DNA of 34,173 nucleotides from Streptomyces himastatinicus ATCC 53653 (GCF_000158915.1 NZ_GG657754.1:3547749-3581921); one strand, 5' to 3'; numbered from the stretch's first letter, positions 1 through 8,997 are shown. Numbers and translations are program-made. Notes: generated from the sequence alone by a model not told the origin.

Positions 1-1247
1 CCCGCCGACTTCGGCCAGCCGCCCTCGGCGCCCAGATAGCGGGCCAGCAGCGTGTGCGCGGCCTCGGCGAGCGCGGTGCGCCGCTCGGGGCCGAGCGGGA
101 CCGTCTCGCCGTCGGGTATGTGCAGCCGGGGCAGGACGGAGACGCGGTGGTAGGTGACCCGGCCACCGCACACCGACCGGGCCCACAGGGCGAGTTGGGG
201 ATGGGCGAGGTAGGAGGGGACCCGGTCCACCCGGTCGTCCTCGTCCGATGCGCCGGTGCCGGGGGACCCGGCATTCGCGAGCCGGTCCTCCTCGCCCGCG
301 CCCCAGCCGGGCACATGGCCCTCGCGTTCGTACGAGTCGTACGCGGACCGGCCCAGGATCCCCGCCCAACTGGCCGCCTCGACCCCGGTGATCTGCCAGT
401 CCTGCGGCGTCACGCCCTCGTTCCGCCGGGCGCCCGGATCCCAGTCGCCGGTGCAGGCGCTCAGGGAGGTGGAGTTCTGTGCGTCGCCGCGCGTGGTCCA
501 CGCCCCGGGCCTGAGCCCGGGGACGGAGGACGGACTGATCCAGTCGCAACGCCGCGAGGCGGGGCCGGTGACGCCGCTCCCGCCCCGGTCCCCGGCGGTC
601 CGGGCGGTGGCCACGACCTGGGACGGCGGGTCCAGCGGAGGCCCGCCGCAGCGCTGCGCCCTGGTGATGGCGTTGGCGACGTGGACGGCGGTACGGAAGC
701 CGGTGAGCGCGGTCGTACGGTCGGCCCCGGCGCGTCCGTCGGTGACCTTGGCCGTGACGTACAGGTCGGTCGTCGGCCGGACCCGGCCGTCCAGCCCGCC
801 CAGGCAGTCGGCGACCAGCCAGGCGCCCCGCGCACCGTACCGGCCGGTGGTGCCGGGCGCCGTGAAGGTGTCGCCGGGGCCCGGGTTCACGATCTGGCGG
901 GTCTCCATGCCCTGGGGCACGTCCGAGACGAGCGCCTCGGCGTGGACGGTGACCGTGTTGCCGCCGCCCCAGGACAGCGAGCAGTCGAGCAGGGAGCGGC
1001 TCTCCCGGCCGGGGGCGAGCATGGTGCCGTGCTGTCTCAGCTCACCGGGCCGGGCGTCCCGCACCAGCCGTTCGAGGTCGCCGTACGGCAGGGCGCCGTC
1101 GCAGGCGTTCCGTAACTGGTCGCGGTTGGCGGCGAGATGACCGCCGCCCTTGCCGCCGATCGCGATGACGGCGCCGGTGACCAGCGCCGTGATCAGTGCG
1201 AAGAGCATCGCGTAGCGCAGCCACACACGGTCCGTTAACCCACCCAT
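1..1247 (-). CDS. Membrane-anchored conserved hypothetical protein, C-terminus cut off by the window edge
   Basis: The frame is open from an ATG at 1247 down to base 1 (415 codons seen, no stop), so the gene continues beyond the window. The protein begins MGGLTDRVWLRYAML and has one membrane segment at about residues 10-31. The rest is extracytoplasmic, with at least seven cysteines spread along it (in contexts such as NACDG, LDCSL, VADCLGG, RRCDW, SVCGG) that may form disulphides. No catalytic motif is visible. It lies 73 bases downstream of pfkA on the same strand, but a hairpin separates them, so it may have its own promoter. From memory, Streptomyces carry a similar unnamed gene next to pfkA. 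I do not recognise a function. Confidence 0.75.
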   Translation of the reverse strand, partial: MGGLTDRVWLRYAMLFALITALVTGAVIAIGGKGGGHLAANRDQLRNACDGALPYGDLERLVRDARPGELRQHGTMLAPGRESRSLLDCSLSWGGGNTVTVHAEALVSDVPQGMETRQIVNPGPGDTFTAPGTTGRYGARGAWLVADCLGGLDGRVRPTTDLYVTAKVTDGRAGADRTTALTGFRTAVHVANAITRAQRCGGPPLDPPSQVVATARTAGDRGGSGVTGPASRRCDWISPSSVPGLRPGAWTTRGDAQNSTSLSACTGDWDPGARRNEGVTPQDWQITGVEAASWAGILGRSAYDSYEREGHVPGWGAGEEDRLANAGSPGTGASDEDDRVDRVPSYLAHPQLALWARSVCGGRVTYHRVSVLPRLHIPDGETVPLGPERRTALAEAAHTLLARYLGAEGGWPKSA

Positions 1248-1269
1248 CCCGCCCGCAACTCCCTACCCC

Positions 1270-1297
1270 CCTGATCGAGTCCGTCCCCCGGATCAGG
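1270..1297 (-). terminator. Hairpin downstream of pfkA
   Basis: Inverted repeat with arms CCTGATC and GATCAGG around a 14-base loop, with extra C/G runs outside the arms. It begins 23 bases after the pfkA stop, on the pfkA transcript. There is no T tract, as is common for Streptomyces terminators. It may only attenuate reading into the next gene. Confidence 0.5.
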
Positions 1298-1320
1298 CGG
1301 GGACCGTACCAGGACGTGGT

Positions 1321-2346
1321 TCAGAAGACGGACTCGGCCTCGTCCATGCGGTGGGCCGGAACGGTCTTCAGCGCGGTGACCGCCTCGGCGATCGGCACCA
1401 TGGAGATGTCGGTGCCGCGCAGCGCCGTCATCATGCCGAAGTCGCCGCGGTGGGCGGCCTCGACGGCGTGCCAGCCGAAGCGGGTGGCGAGCACGCGGTC
1501 GTACGCGGTGGGCGTGCCGCCGCGCTGGACGTGGCCGAGGATGACCGGGCGGGCCTCCTTGCCGAGCCGCCGCTCCAGCTCGGCCGCGAGCCGGTTGCCG
1601 ATACCGGCGAACCGCTCGTGCCCGTACTGGTCGATCTCGCCCTTCTGGTAGTCCATCGCGCCCTCGGCGGGGTGCGCGCCCTCGGCGACGCAGATGACCG
1701 CGAACTTCTTGCCGCGCGCGAAGCGCTCCTCGACCATCTTGACCAGCCCGTCGACCTCGAAGGGCCGCTCCGGGAGGCAGATGCCGTGGGCGCCGCCCGC
1801 CATGCCGGACTCCAGGGCGATCCAGCCCGCGTGCCGCCCCATGACCTCGACGACCATGACCCGCTGATGCGACTCGGCGGTGGTCTTGAGGCGGTCCATG
1901 GCCTCGGTGGCGACGCCGACGGCGGTGTCGAAGCCGAAGGTGCGGTCGGTGGAGGAGATGTCGTTGTCGATGGTCTTGGGGACGCCGACGATGGGCAGCC
2001 CGGCGTCCGACAGCATCCGGGCGGCGGTCAGGGTGCCCTCGCCGCCGATCGGGATCAGCACGTCTATGCCGTAGTCCCGGGCGTGGTCCTTGGAGGTCTC
2101 ACAGGCCTCGCGCAGCCGGGCACGCTCCAGGCGGGAGGAGCCGAGGATGGTGCCGCCGCGGGCCAGGATGCCACTCACGTCGTCGAGGTCGAGCTTGCGG
2201 TGACGGCCGTCGAGGAGCCCCTTGAAGCCGTCCTCGAACCCGATCACCTCGTCCCCGTGGCCGGCGACCGCACGGTGCACGACCGACCGGATCACAGCGT
2301 TGAGGCCGGGGCAGTCGCCGCCCGCGGTGAGAACTCCGATGCGCAT
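1321..2346 (-). CDS. pfkA: 6-phosphofructokinase (group III, ATP-type active site)
   Basis: This cytoplasmic glycolytic enzyme phosphorylates fructose 6-phosphate to the 1,6-bisphosphate. The protein has 341 residues, normal for the actinobacterial branch. Visible motifs are the nucleotide-binding TAGGDCPGLNAVIR near the N-terminus, GGEGT at 101-105, the catalytic TIDND at 125-129 and EVMGRHAGWIAL near 167. Residue 104 is Gly and residue 124 is Lys. In E. coli numbering, Gly104 goes with ATP use, while Lys124 is the residue seen in PPi-dependent enzymes. Streptomyces PFKs of this mixed type are reported to be ATP-dependent. The start ATG has GGAG about 12 bases upstream. The gene is divergent from pta. 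S. coelicolor has several pfkA copies, and this position resembles pfkA2. Confidence 0.95.
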   Translation of the reverse strand: MRIGVLTAGGDCPGLNAVIRSVVHRAVAGHGDEVIGFEDGFKGLLDGRHRKLDLDDVSGILARGGTILGSSRLERARLREACETSKDHARDYGIDVLIPIGGEGTLTAARMLSDAGLPIVGVPKTIDNDISSTDRTFGFDTAVGVATEAMDRLKTTAESHQRVMVVEVMGRHAGWIALESGMAGGAHGICLPERPFEVDGLVKMVEERFARGKKFAVICVAEGAHPAEGAMDYQKGEIDQYGHERFAGIGNRLAAELERRLGKEARPVILGHVQRGGTPTAYDRVLATRFGWHAVEAAHRGDFGMMTALRGTDISMVPIAEAVTALKTVPAHRMDEAESVF

Positions 2347-2435
2347 CGTGCTGTGTCTCCTGCTCCCTACGGGTAGATGTGAGCCAGTCCGATTGTTTCA
2401 TGGGCGGGGTAGTGCTGTATCCCATGCTGCCGAGC

Positions 2436-2464
2436 GCCTTAACCATGGCCAAAGGTATTGTCAA
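2436..2464 (-). promoter_or_regulatory. Candidate pfkA promoter
   Basis: On the minus strand a perfect -35 TTGACA (2464-2459) is followed after 17 bases by TAAGGC (2441-2436), which is a weak -10. The predicted start near 2429 would leave a leader of about 80 bases before the pfkA ATG. It sits in the 198-bp region shared with divergent pta. I found no convincing pta promoter there. Confidence 0.4.
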
Positions 2465-2544
2465 GAGGACTGGGCCACCGAAAGCGGCCAATTTGTGTCC
2501 GAAGGATGCATGTACGGAAAACGGCGAGGAAACGGAGAGCACGC

Positions 2545-4641
2545 GTGACGCGCAGCGTGTACGTGACCGGGATCGAACGGGGTGACGGCCGCCAGGTCGT
2601 CGAGCTGGGGGTCATGGAGCTGCTGACCCGCCATGTCGACCGGGTCGGCGTCTTCCGTCCCCTGGTGCACGACGACCCCGACCGCCTCTTCGACCTGCTG
2701 CGGGCCCGCTACCGGCTCAGCCAGCCGCCCGCCTCGGCGAGCGGTATGAGCTACGAGGAGGCCGCCGCCCTCCAGGCCGAGGAGGGCTCCGACGAGCTGG
2801 TGTCGCGACTGGTCAACCGCTTCCACGAGGTGTCCCGCGAGTACGAGTACGTCCTCGTCCTGGGCAGCGACTACGCCGACACCAGCCTCCCGGACGAGCT
2901 GGGGCTGAACGCCCGGCTCGCCAACGAGTTCGGCGCCTCGGTGATCACCGTCGTCGGCGGCCAGGACCAGAACGCCGAGGCCGTCGGCGCCGAAGCCCAC
3001 AACGCCTACCGCGCGTACGAGGCGCAGGGCTGCGACGTCGTCGCCGTCGTCGTCAACCGGGCCGTGCCGGACGACCGCACGGAGATCGCCGAGCGGCTGG
3101 CCACCCGGCTCCCGGTGCCCGGCTACGTCCTCCCCGAGGACGGGGCGCTGTCGGCACCCACCGTCTCCCAGATCGTGCGCACCCTCGGCGCCGATGTACT
3201 GCTCGGCGATCACGCCGGACTCTCCCGGGACGTCCGGGACTTCGTCTTCGGCGGCGCGATGCTGCCCAACTTCCTGCCCGCTCTCACCGAGGGCTGTCTC
3301 GTGGTCACGCCCGGCGACCGCGCGGACCTGATCGTCGGCTCGCTCGCCGCGCACAGCGCGGGCGCCCCCGCGATCGCCGGGGTGCTGCTCACCCTGGACG
3401 AGCGGCCGGGACCGGACATCCTGGCGCTGGCGTCCCGGCTGGCCCCCGGCACCCCGGTGGCGGCGGTGGCGGGCGGCTCCTTCCCGACCGCGGCCGAGCT
3501 GTTCGCCATCGAGGGCAAGCTGAACGCGGGCGCGCCGCGCAAAGCCGAGACCGCCCTCGGCCTCTTCGAGCGCCATGTGGACACCGCCGCGCTGACCGAC
3601 CGCATCGCGGTGGCCCGCTCCGGCCGGGTCACCCCGATGATGTTCGAGCACGAGCTGATCGAGCGGTCCCGCTCCGGACGCCGCCGGGTGGTGCTGCCCG
3701 AGGGCACCGAGGAGCGGGTGCTGCGCGCCGCCGACGTCCTGCTGCGCCGCGATGTGTGCGACCTCACACTGCTGGGCGAGGAGGACACGATCCGCAAGCG
3801 CGCCGCCGAACTGGGCATCCAGCTCGCCGAGGCGCAGATCGTCGATCCGCAGACCTCGCCGCTGCGGGAGCGCTTCGCGGAGATCTACGCCAAGCTGCGC
3901 GCCCACAAGGGCGTCGATCACGAGCTGGCGTACGACGTGGTCGCCGACGTCTCGTACTTCGGCACCCTCATGGTCCAGGAGGGCCTGGCCGACGGCATGG
4001 TCTCGGGCGCGGTGCACTCCACCGCGGCGACCATCCGGCCCGCGTTCGAGATCATCAAGACCGCGCCGGGCGCGCAGATCGTCTCGTCGGTCTTCTTCAT
4101 GTGCCTGGCCGACCGGGTGCTGGTGTACGGCGACTGCGCGGTCAACCCGGATCCGGGCGCCGAGCAGCTGGCCGACATCGCCATCCAGTCGGCGACCACG
4201 GCCGCCCGGTTCGGGGTGGAGCCGCGGATCGCGATGCTGTCGTACTCCACCGGCACCTCCGGCTCCGGCGCGGACGTCGACAAGGTGCGCAAGGCGACCG
4301 ACCTGGTGCGCGAGCGCCGCCCTGACCTGCTGGTCGAGGGCCCGATCCAGTACGACGCCGCGGTGGACGCGGCGGTCGCTGCGACCAAGCTGCCGGACTC
4401 CGAGGTGGCGGGCAAGGCCACCGTGCTGATCTTCCCGGACCTCAACACCGGCAACAACACCTACAAGGCCGTGCAGCGCTCGGCGGGCGCCGTCGCGGTC
4501 GGCCCGGTGCTCCAGGGTCTGCGCAAGCCGGTGAACGACCTGTCCCGCGGGGCACTCGTGCAGGACATCGTGAACACCGTCTCGATCACCGCGATCCAGG
4601 CCCAGTCCCAGACGCCCCCGACCACCCCGGAGTCCCGGTGA
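2545..4641 (+). CDS. pta: Phosphate acetyltransferase (long form with DRTGG domain)
   Basis: Interconverts acetyl-CoA plus phosphate with acetyl phosphate plus CoA in the cytoplasm, feeding acetate overflow with the next gene. I chose the GTG at 2545 (protein MTRSVYVTGIERG, 698 residues) because GGAG lies 7 bases upstream and homologues start this way. The frame is open further upstream to 2458, but that stretch lacks a ribosome site. Three domains are expected: an N-terminal BioD-like P-loop fold (about 1-200), DRTGG (about 200-310) and the catalytic phosphotransacetylase domain (about 365-690, starting near the VVLPEGTEERVL motif and including STGTSGSGADVDKV and FPDLNTGNN). The N-terminal domain has lost its Walker A sequence. 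ackA follows 49 bases on, probably as one operon. Confidence 0.95.
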   Translation: MTRSVYVTGIERGDGRQVVELGVMELLTRHVDRVGVFRPLVHDDPDRLFDLLRARYRLSQPPASASGMSYEEAAALQAEEGSDELVSRLVNRFHEVSREYEYVLVLGSDYADTSLPDELGLNARLANEFGASVITVVGGQDQNAEAVGAEAHNAYRAYEAQGCDVVAVVVNRAVPDDRTEIAERLATRLPVPGYVLPEDGALSAPTVSQIVRTLGADVLLGDHAGLSRDVRDFVFGGAMLPNFLPALTEGCLVVTPGDRADLIVGSLAAHSAGAPAIAGVLLTLDERPGPDILALASRLAPGTPVAAVAGGSFPTAAELFAIEGKLNAGAPRKAETALGLFERHVDTAALTDRIAVARSGRVTPMMFEHELIERSRSGRRRVVLPEGTEERVLRAADVLLRRDVCDLTLLGEEDTIRKRAAELGIQLAEAQIVDPQTSPLRERFAEIYAKLRAHKGVDHELAYDVVADVSYFGTLMVQEGLADGMVSGAVHSTAATIRPAFEIIKTAPGAQIVSSVFFMCLADRVLVYGDCAVNPDPGAEQLADIAIQSATTAARFGVEPRIAMLSYSTGTSGSGADVDKVRKATDLVRERRPDLLVEGPIQYDAAVDAAVAATKLPDSEVAGKATVLIFPDLNTGNNTYKAVQRSAGAVAVGPVLQGLRKPVNDLSRGALVQDIVNTVSITAIQAQSQTPPTTPESR

Positions 4642-4690
4642 CCCCGGCCCCGACAGCCCTGACAGCCCCGCTACAGAAAGTGCAGACCGC

Positions 4691-5836
4691 GTGAACGGCT
4701 CCCGCGTCCTCGTCCTCAACTCCGGCTCCTCGTCCGTCAAGTACCAGCTGCTGGACATGGCGGACGGCGCCCGGCTCTCCTCCGGCCTGGTGGAGCGGAT
4801 CGGGGAAGGTCCCGTCGCCGACCACACGGCCGCGCTCAAGCAGGTCGCCGAGGAGCTGACGGACCAGGGCCTGGGGCTCGATTCGCCCGAGCTGGCGGCG
4901 ATCGGCCACCGGGTGGTGCACGGCGGCACCCGGTTCACCGAGCCCGCCCTGATCACCGACGAGGTGGTCGAGGAGATCGAGAAGCTGGTCCCGCTGGCTC
5001 CACTGCACAACCCGGCGAACGTCACCGGCATCAAGGTGGCCCGGGCGCTGCGCCCGGACCTGCCGCAGGTCGCGGTCTTCGACACCGCGTTCCACTCCAC
5101 GATGCCGGAGTCGGCCGCCCGGTACGCGATCGACACCGGGACCGCCGACCGGTTCGGGGTGCGGCGGTACGGCTTCCACGGCACCTCGCACGCGTACGTC
5201 TCCCGGGCGACGGCGAAGCTGCTGGGCAAGGACGTCGCCGAGCTGAACACGATCGTGCTGCACCTGGGCAACGGCGCCAGCGCCTCCGCCGTCCGCGGCG
5301 GGGTGTGCGTGGACACCTCCATGGGACTGACCCCGCTGGAGGGCCTGGTCATGGGTACCCGCTCCGGTGACATCGACCCGGCGGCGATCTTCCATCTGTC
5401 CCGAGTGGGCGGGATGTCGACGGACGAGATCGACACCCTGCTCAACAAGCGCAGCGGGCTGATCGGGCTGTGCGGGGACAACGACATGCGTGAGATCGGC
5501 CGCCGGATGGCCGAGGGCGATGAGGCCGCGCAGCTCGCGTTCGACATCTACATCCACCGGCTGCGGAAGTACGTGGGCGCGTACACCGCCGTGCTGGGGC
5601 GGCTGGACGCCATCGCGTTCACGGCCGGCGTCGGGGAGAACTCGGCGGCGGTGCGGGAGGCCGCGCTGCGCGATCTGCCCGCGTTCGGCATCGAGGTGGA
5701 CGCGGTGCGCAACGCGGTGCGCGGCTCCGCGGCGCGGCTGATCTCCGCCGGGAGCAGCCGGGTCGCGGTGGCGGTGGTGCCGACCGACGAGGAGCTGGAG
5801 ATCGCGAGCCAGACGTTCGATCTGGTCAGCGACTAG
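4691..5836 (+). CDS. ackA: Acetate kinase
   Basis: Converts acetyl phosphate and ADP to acetate and ATP, or the reverse, completing the pathway begun by Pta. The 381-residue protein shows the whole ASKHA-type signature: VLNSGSSSVKYQ at residues 7-18, GHRVVHGGTRF, FHGTSHAYVS, HLGNGASASAV, DTSMGLTPLEGLVMGTRSGD and FTAGVGENS. The GTG start at 4691 has only a weak ribosome site (AGAAAG), which suggests coupling to pta upstream. No terminator separates pta and ackA. No frameshift or missing catalytic residue was seen. Confidence 0.96.
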   Translation: MNGSRVLVLNSGSSSVKYQLLDMADGARLSSGLVERIGEGPVADHTAALKQVAEELTDQGLGLDSPELAAIGHRVVHGGTRFTEPALITDEVVEEIEKLVPLAPLHNPANVTGIKVARALRPDLPQVAVFDTAFHSTMPESAARYAIDTGTADRFGVRRYGFHGTSHAYVSRATAKLLGKDVAELNTIVLHLGNGASASAVRGGVCVDTSMGLTPLEGLVMGTRSGDIDPAAIFHLSRVGGMSTDEIDTLLNKRSGLIGLCGDNDMREIGRRMAEGDEAAQLAFDIYIHRLRKYVGAYTAVLGRLDAIAFTAGVGENSAAVREAALRDLPAFGIEVDAVRNAVRGSAARLISAGSSRVAVAVVPTDEELEIASQTFDLVSD

Positions 5837-5889
5837 CCTTCGGTTCGGCTTCGACTCGCTCAGAAATATTCCGCTCCGAAACAAACCGA

Positions 5890-5895
5890 TAGGAT
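5890..5895 (+). promoter_or_regulatory. -10 box TAGGAT giving a probable leaderless pyk transcript
   Basis: TAGGAT ends 7 bases before the pyk ATG at 5903, so transcription would start at or next to the start codon. A good -35 is not visible at 17-18 bases. The only Shine-Dalgarno-like string is an AGG that forms part of this same box. Confidence 0.5.
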
Positions 5896-5902
5896 CAGCC
5901 TC

Positions 5903-7330
5903 ATGCGCCGTTCCAAAATCGTCTGCACGCTGGGCCCCGCCGTCGACTCCTACGACCAGCTCAAGTCGCTGATCGAGGCCGGGATGAACGTGGCCCGCTT
6001 CAACATGAGTCACGGAAGCCACCCGGAGCACGAGGAGCGCTACCACCGCGTTCGCAAGGCATCCGAGGAGACGGGGCGCGCGGTCGGCGTCCTCGCCGAC
6101 CTCCAGGGCCCCAAGATCCGGCTGGAGACCTTCGCCGACGGCCCGGTGGAACTGGTCCGCGGCGACGAGTTCATCATCACCATCGAGGACGTCGAGGGCG
6201 ACCGGTCGATCTGCGGCACCACCTACAAGGGGCTGCCGGGGGACGTCTCCAAGGGCGACCAGATCCTGATCAACGACGGCAACGTCGAGCTGCGGGTCAC
6301 CGCCGTCGAGGGCCCCCGGGTCCGGACGATCGTCATCGAGGGCGGGGTGATCTCCGACCACAAGGGGATCAACCTGCCGGGCGCGGCGGTCAATGTGCCC
6401 GCGCTGTCCGAGAAGGACATCGACGACCTGCGGTTCGCCCTGACGATGGGCTGCGACATGGTCGCGCTGTCCTTCGTCCGGGACGCGGCCGACGTCCGCG
6501 ACGTACACCGGATCATGGACGAGGTGGGCCGCCGGGTGCCGGTGATCGCCAAGGTCGAGAAGCCGCAGGCGGTCGCCAACATGGCGGACGTCGTCGCGGC
6601 GTTCGACGGCGTCATGGTGGCCCGCGGCGACCTGGCGGTGGAATACCCGCTGGAGAAGGTCCCGATGGTCCAGAAGCGGCTCATCGAGCTGTGCCGCCGC
6701 AACGCCAAGCCGGTCATCGTGGCGACCCAGATGATGGAGTCGATGATCGAGAACTCCCGGCCGACCCGCGCCGAGGCGTCCGACGTCGCCAACGCGATCC
6801 TGGACGGCGCGGACGCGGTCATGCTCTCCGCCGAGTCGTCGGTCGGCTCCTACCCGATCGAGACCGTCAAGGTGATGTCCCGCATCGTCCAGGCCGCCGA
6901 GGAGGAGCTGCTCTCGCGCGGCCTCCAGCCGCTGGTGCCCGGCAAGAAGCCGCGTACCCAGGGCGGTTCGGTGGCCCGTGCGGCGTGCGAGATCGCCGAC
7001 TTCCTGGGCGCCAGGTCGCTCGTCGCCTTCACCCAGTCCGGCGACACCGCGCGGCGGCTCTCCCGCTACCGCGCCCAGCAGCCGATCGTGGCCTTCACCA
7101 CGGACCCGGAGACCCGCAACCAGCTCACGCTGAGCTGGGGCGTGGAGTCCTTCGTGGTGCCGTACGTGGAGCACACCGACGCGATGGTGGACCTCGTGGA
7201 CGCCGAGCTGTCGAAGCTGGGCCGCTACAGCGCGGGCGACATCATGATCATGACGGCGGGCTCGCCCCCCGGCGTCCCCGGCACCACCAACATGGTCCGG
7301 GTGCACCACCTGGGCGGCGAGAACCGGTAA
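5903..7330 (+). CDS. pyk: Pyruvate kinase
   Basis: Transfers phosphate from phosphoenolpyruvate to ADP, making pyruvate and ATP as the last step of glycolysis. The protein has 475 residues, as usual for the family. It opens with MRRSKIVCTLGPA. The substrate and metal site motifs are ARFNMSHGS, LADLQGPKIR, IAKVEKPQAV with the catalytic Lys, VARGDLAVEYPLEKV and the signature region ATQMMESMIENSRPTRAE followed by DGADAVMLSAE. A normal C-terminal allosteric domain follows. It lies 66 bases after ackA in the same direction but probably has its own promoter. A strong hairpin follows directly. Streptomyces have two pyruvate kinases, and this one resembles the copy linked to pta-ackA. Confidence 0.96.
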   Translation: MRRSKIVCTLGPAVDSYDQLKSLIEAGMNVARFNMSHGSHPEHEERYHRVRKASEETGRAVGVLADLQGPKIRLETFADGPVELVRGDEFIITIEDVEGDRSICGTTYKGLPGDVSKGDQILINDGNVELRVTAVEGPRVRTIVIEGGVISDHKGINLPGAAVNVPALSEKDIDDLRFALTMGCDMVALSFVRDAADVRDVHRIMDEVGRRVPVIAKVEKPQAVANMADVVAAFDGVMVARGDLAVEYPLEKVPMVQKRLIELCRRNAKPVIVATQMMESMIENSRPTRAEASDVANAILDGADAVMLSAESSVGSYPIETVKVMSRIVQAAEEELLSRGLQPLVPGKKPRTQGGSVARAACEIADFLGARSLVAFTQSGDTARRLSRYRAQQPIVAFTTDPETRNQLTLSWGVESFVVPYVEHTDAMVDLVDAELSKLGRYSAGDIMIMTAGSPPGVPGTTNMVRVHHLGGENR

Positions 7331-7345
7331 CCAGTTGGTTTTCGT

Positions 7346-7380
7346 TGAGCGGCCGGGTCCCTTCGGGGCCCGGCCGCTCA
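7346..7380. terminator. Strong bidirectional hairpin between converging pyk and the Clp-N gene
   Basis: The arms TGAGCGGCCGGG (7346-7357) and its exact complement (7369-7380) form a 12-bp perfect stem, extended by further pairs towards a TTCG-containing loop. It starts 15 bases after the pyk stop. The TGA stop of the opposing gene (7378-7380, read on minus) lies inside the distal arm. It can act for both transcripts. Confidence 0.85.
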
Positions 7381-8994
7381 GCTCATGGCCCAGATGTAGC
7401 GGTCGTCGACGGACGGCCCGTCCGCGGCCCGGTCGGCTCGGTCCGCCGTCTGGTCCGCGAACAGCTCCGCGATGTGCCGCGCGTCCACGGTCTGCGCGGC
7501 CCCGTCGGTCATCCGCACCCTGGCCCCCGCCTCGTCCAGGACCTCCACCGCCTTCCCCGGCAGTACGCGGCCGGTGTTGTGCCGCGCGGACAGGGTGACG
7601 GCGGCGTCGAGGGCGTCATCGGTGATGGTGACCTGGTGGTGGGCCTCGTACTCACCGCGCAACCGCTTCAGGATGCCGACGGCCTCGTCATGGGTGGGCT
7701 CGCTCACCGGGACCGTCTGGAAGTACGCGCCGAGGTCCGGGAGTTCCGTGAAGGTGCCCGGGTCGGTGACGGCGATGATCCGCGGCTTCCCCCGCCCGAG
7801 CGCGCGCAGCGCATCGGCATCCCACGGCTGGACGTCGTCCACGAACAGCACCGTGCGGTCCGGGTCCTCCACCGTCTCCCGGGCGGCCGTCGTGGCGTCG
7901 ACGGCCCGCAACCGCACCTCGGCCAGGCCCGCCGGTACGCCGCCCTGGGCGATGCGCTGGGCCAGCCCCGAGACGATCGACGTGCGCCCGGTGCCCTCCT
8001 CCCCCACCAGCAGGGCGTTGTTGCGGGACTTGCGCATCAGGATCTGCATGATGCGCTGGATCTCCGGTTCGCGGCCGACGACCACGGGCGGCGGCTCCGG
8101 GGCCGGTGCGGGCGCGTTGAGGATACGAATGACCTCGTCCCGCACCTGATGCTGAGCGGCGAACCCGCGCAGCAGCTGCGCCCCGGCGCCCTCGCTCTCC
8201 CGCATCAGGCCCAGCAGCAGATGCTCCGTACCGATGTAGTTGTGGCCCAGCGTCAAGGCGTCCTTGAGCGCCATCTCCAGCGACTTCTTGGCCCGGACCG
8301 TGAACGGGATGGGCCCGGCCGGCGGCTTCGTGCCGAAACCGGCGGTCCTGAGCAGTTGGTCGCGGACGGCGTCATGCGAGATGCCGAGGTTGTGCAGCGC
8401 GGTGAGGGCGACGCCCTCCACCGCGAACAGGCCCAGCAGGATGTGCTCGGTCCCCAGGTGGTTGTGGTTGAGCTTCCGCGCGGACTTCTCGCCCTCCGAC
8501 AGGGCCTGGCGCGCCCGGTCGGTGAACCGGCCGAAGAAGTCGTTCGCCGACGACGTGGCGTCCCGGGCGGCGGGCTCGCGGATCCCGTCGCGCACGGCCT
8601 GGAGGTGGAGACCGTACGACCCCAGGACCGCGGAGGCGATGGTCCCCTGCTGCCCCATCAGGCCGAGCAGAAGGTGCTCCGGACCGATGTAGTCCGTCCC
8701 GAGCTGGACGGACTCCCGCTGGGCGTCCTCCAGAGCGCGCTTGGTCTCGGGCGTGAGGCGGAGGTGCCCCCTGGGAGGCTCCGTGCCCCGGGTGAGGGCT
8801 CTCTCCACCCGATCGCGGATCCCTGCCCGCCAGGCCCCGAGGCCCGCCAGCAACTCGACGGCGGGGCTCTCCTCCTCGCTGATCAGGCCCAGCAGCAGAT
8901 GCTCCGTGCCCACATAGGGGTGGTTGTGGTCCCGGGCCTCTTCCTGGGCCATCACCATCGCCCGCCGCGCCCGGTCGGTGAAGCGCTCGAACAT
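7378..8994 (-). CDS. Tandem Clp-N protein with one degenerate AAA domain
   Basis: The protein has 538 residues, much shorter than ClpC (about 840). Two Clp-N modules follow one another at about 1-145 and 155-292. Each is made of two half repeats with the EHLLLGL/EHILLGL signature near residues 31, 106, 183 and 257. One AAA domain of the ClpC D1 type follows at about 305-515. There is no D2 domain and so no ClpP-docking loop. Walker A reads GEEGTGRTS at 331-339, with Arg337 in place of the catalytic Lys. Walker B ends in Asp386-Asp387 instead of Asp-Glu. I infer that it binds targets or nucleotide but unfolds poorly. GGAGG lies upstream of the ATG. It is the last gene of the operon, 3 bases after the caspase stop, so it may serve as adaptor or regulator of that protease. 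Confidence 0.85.
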   Translation of the reverse strand: MFERFTDRARRAMVMAQEEARDHNHPYVGTEHLLLGLISEEESPAVELLAGLGAWRAGIRDRVERALTRGTEPPRGHLRLTPETKRALEDAQRESVQLGTDYIGPEHLLLGLMGQQGTIASAVLGSYGLHLQAVRDGIREPAARDATSSANDFFGRFTDRARQALSEGEKSARKLNHNHLGTEHILLGLFAVEGVALTALHNLGISHDAVRDQLLRTAGFGTKPPAGPIPFTVRAKKSLEMALKDALTLGHNYIGTEHLLLGLMRESEGAGAQLLRGFAAQHQVRDEVIRILNAPAPAPEPPPVVVGREPEIQRIMQILMRKSRNNALLVGEEGTGRTSIVSGLAQRIAQGGVPAGLAEVRLRAVDATTAARETVEDPDRTVLFVDDVQPWDADALRALGRGKPRIIAVTDPGTFTELPDLGAYFQTVPVSEPTHDEAVGILKRLRGEYEAHHQVTITDDALDAAVTLSARHNTGRVLPGKAVEVLDEAGARVRMTDGAAQTVDARHIAELFADQTADRADRAADGPSVDDRYIWAMS

Positions 8995-8997
8995 CTC

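Noticed and set aside
2461..7309. Long frames antisense to pta, ackA and pyk
   Set aside because: The forward frames encode complete conserved enzymes. The antisense products are Asp/His/Gly/Arg-rich without any recognisable motif.
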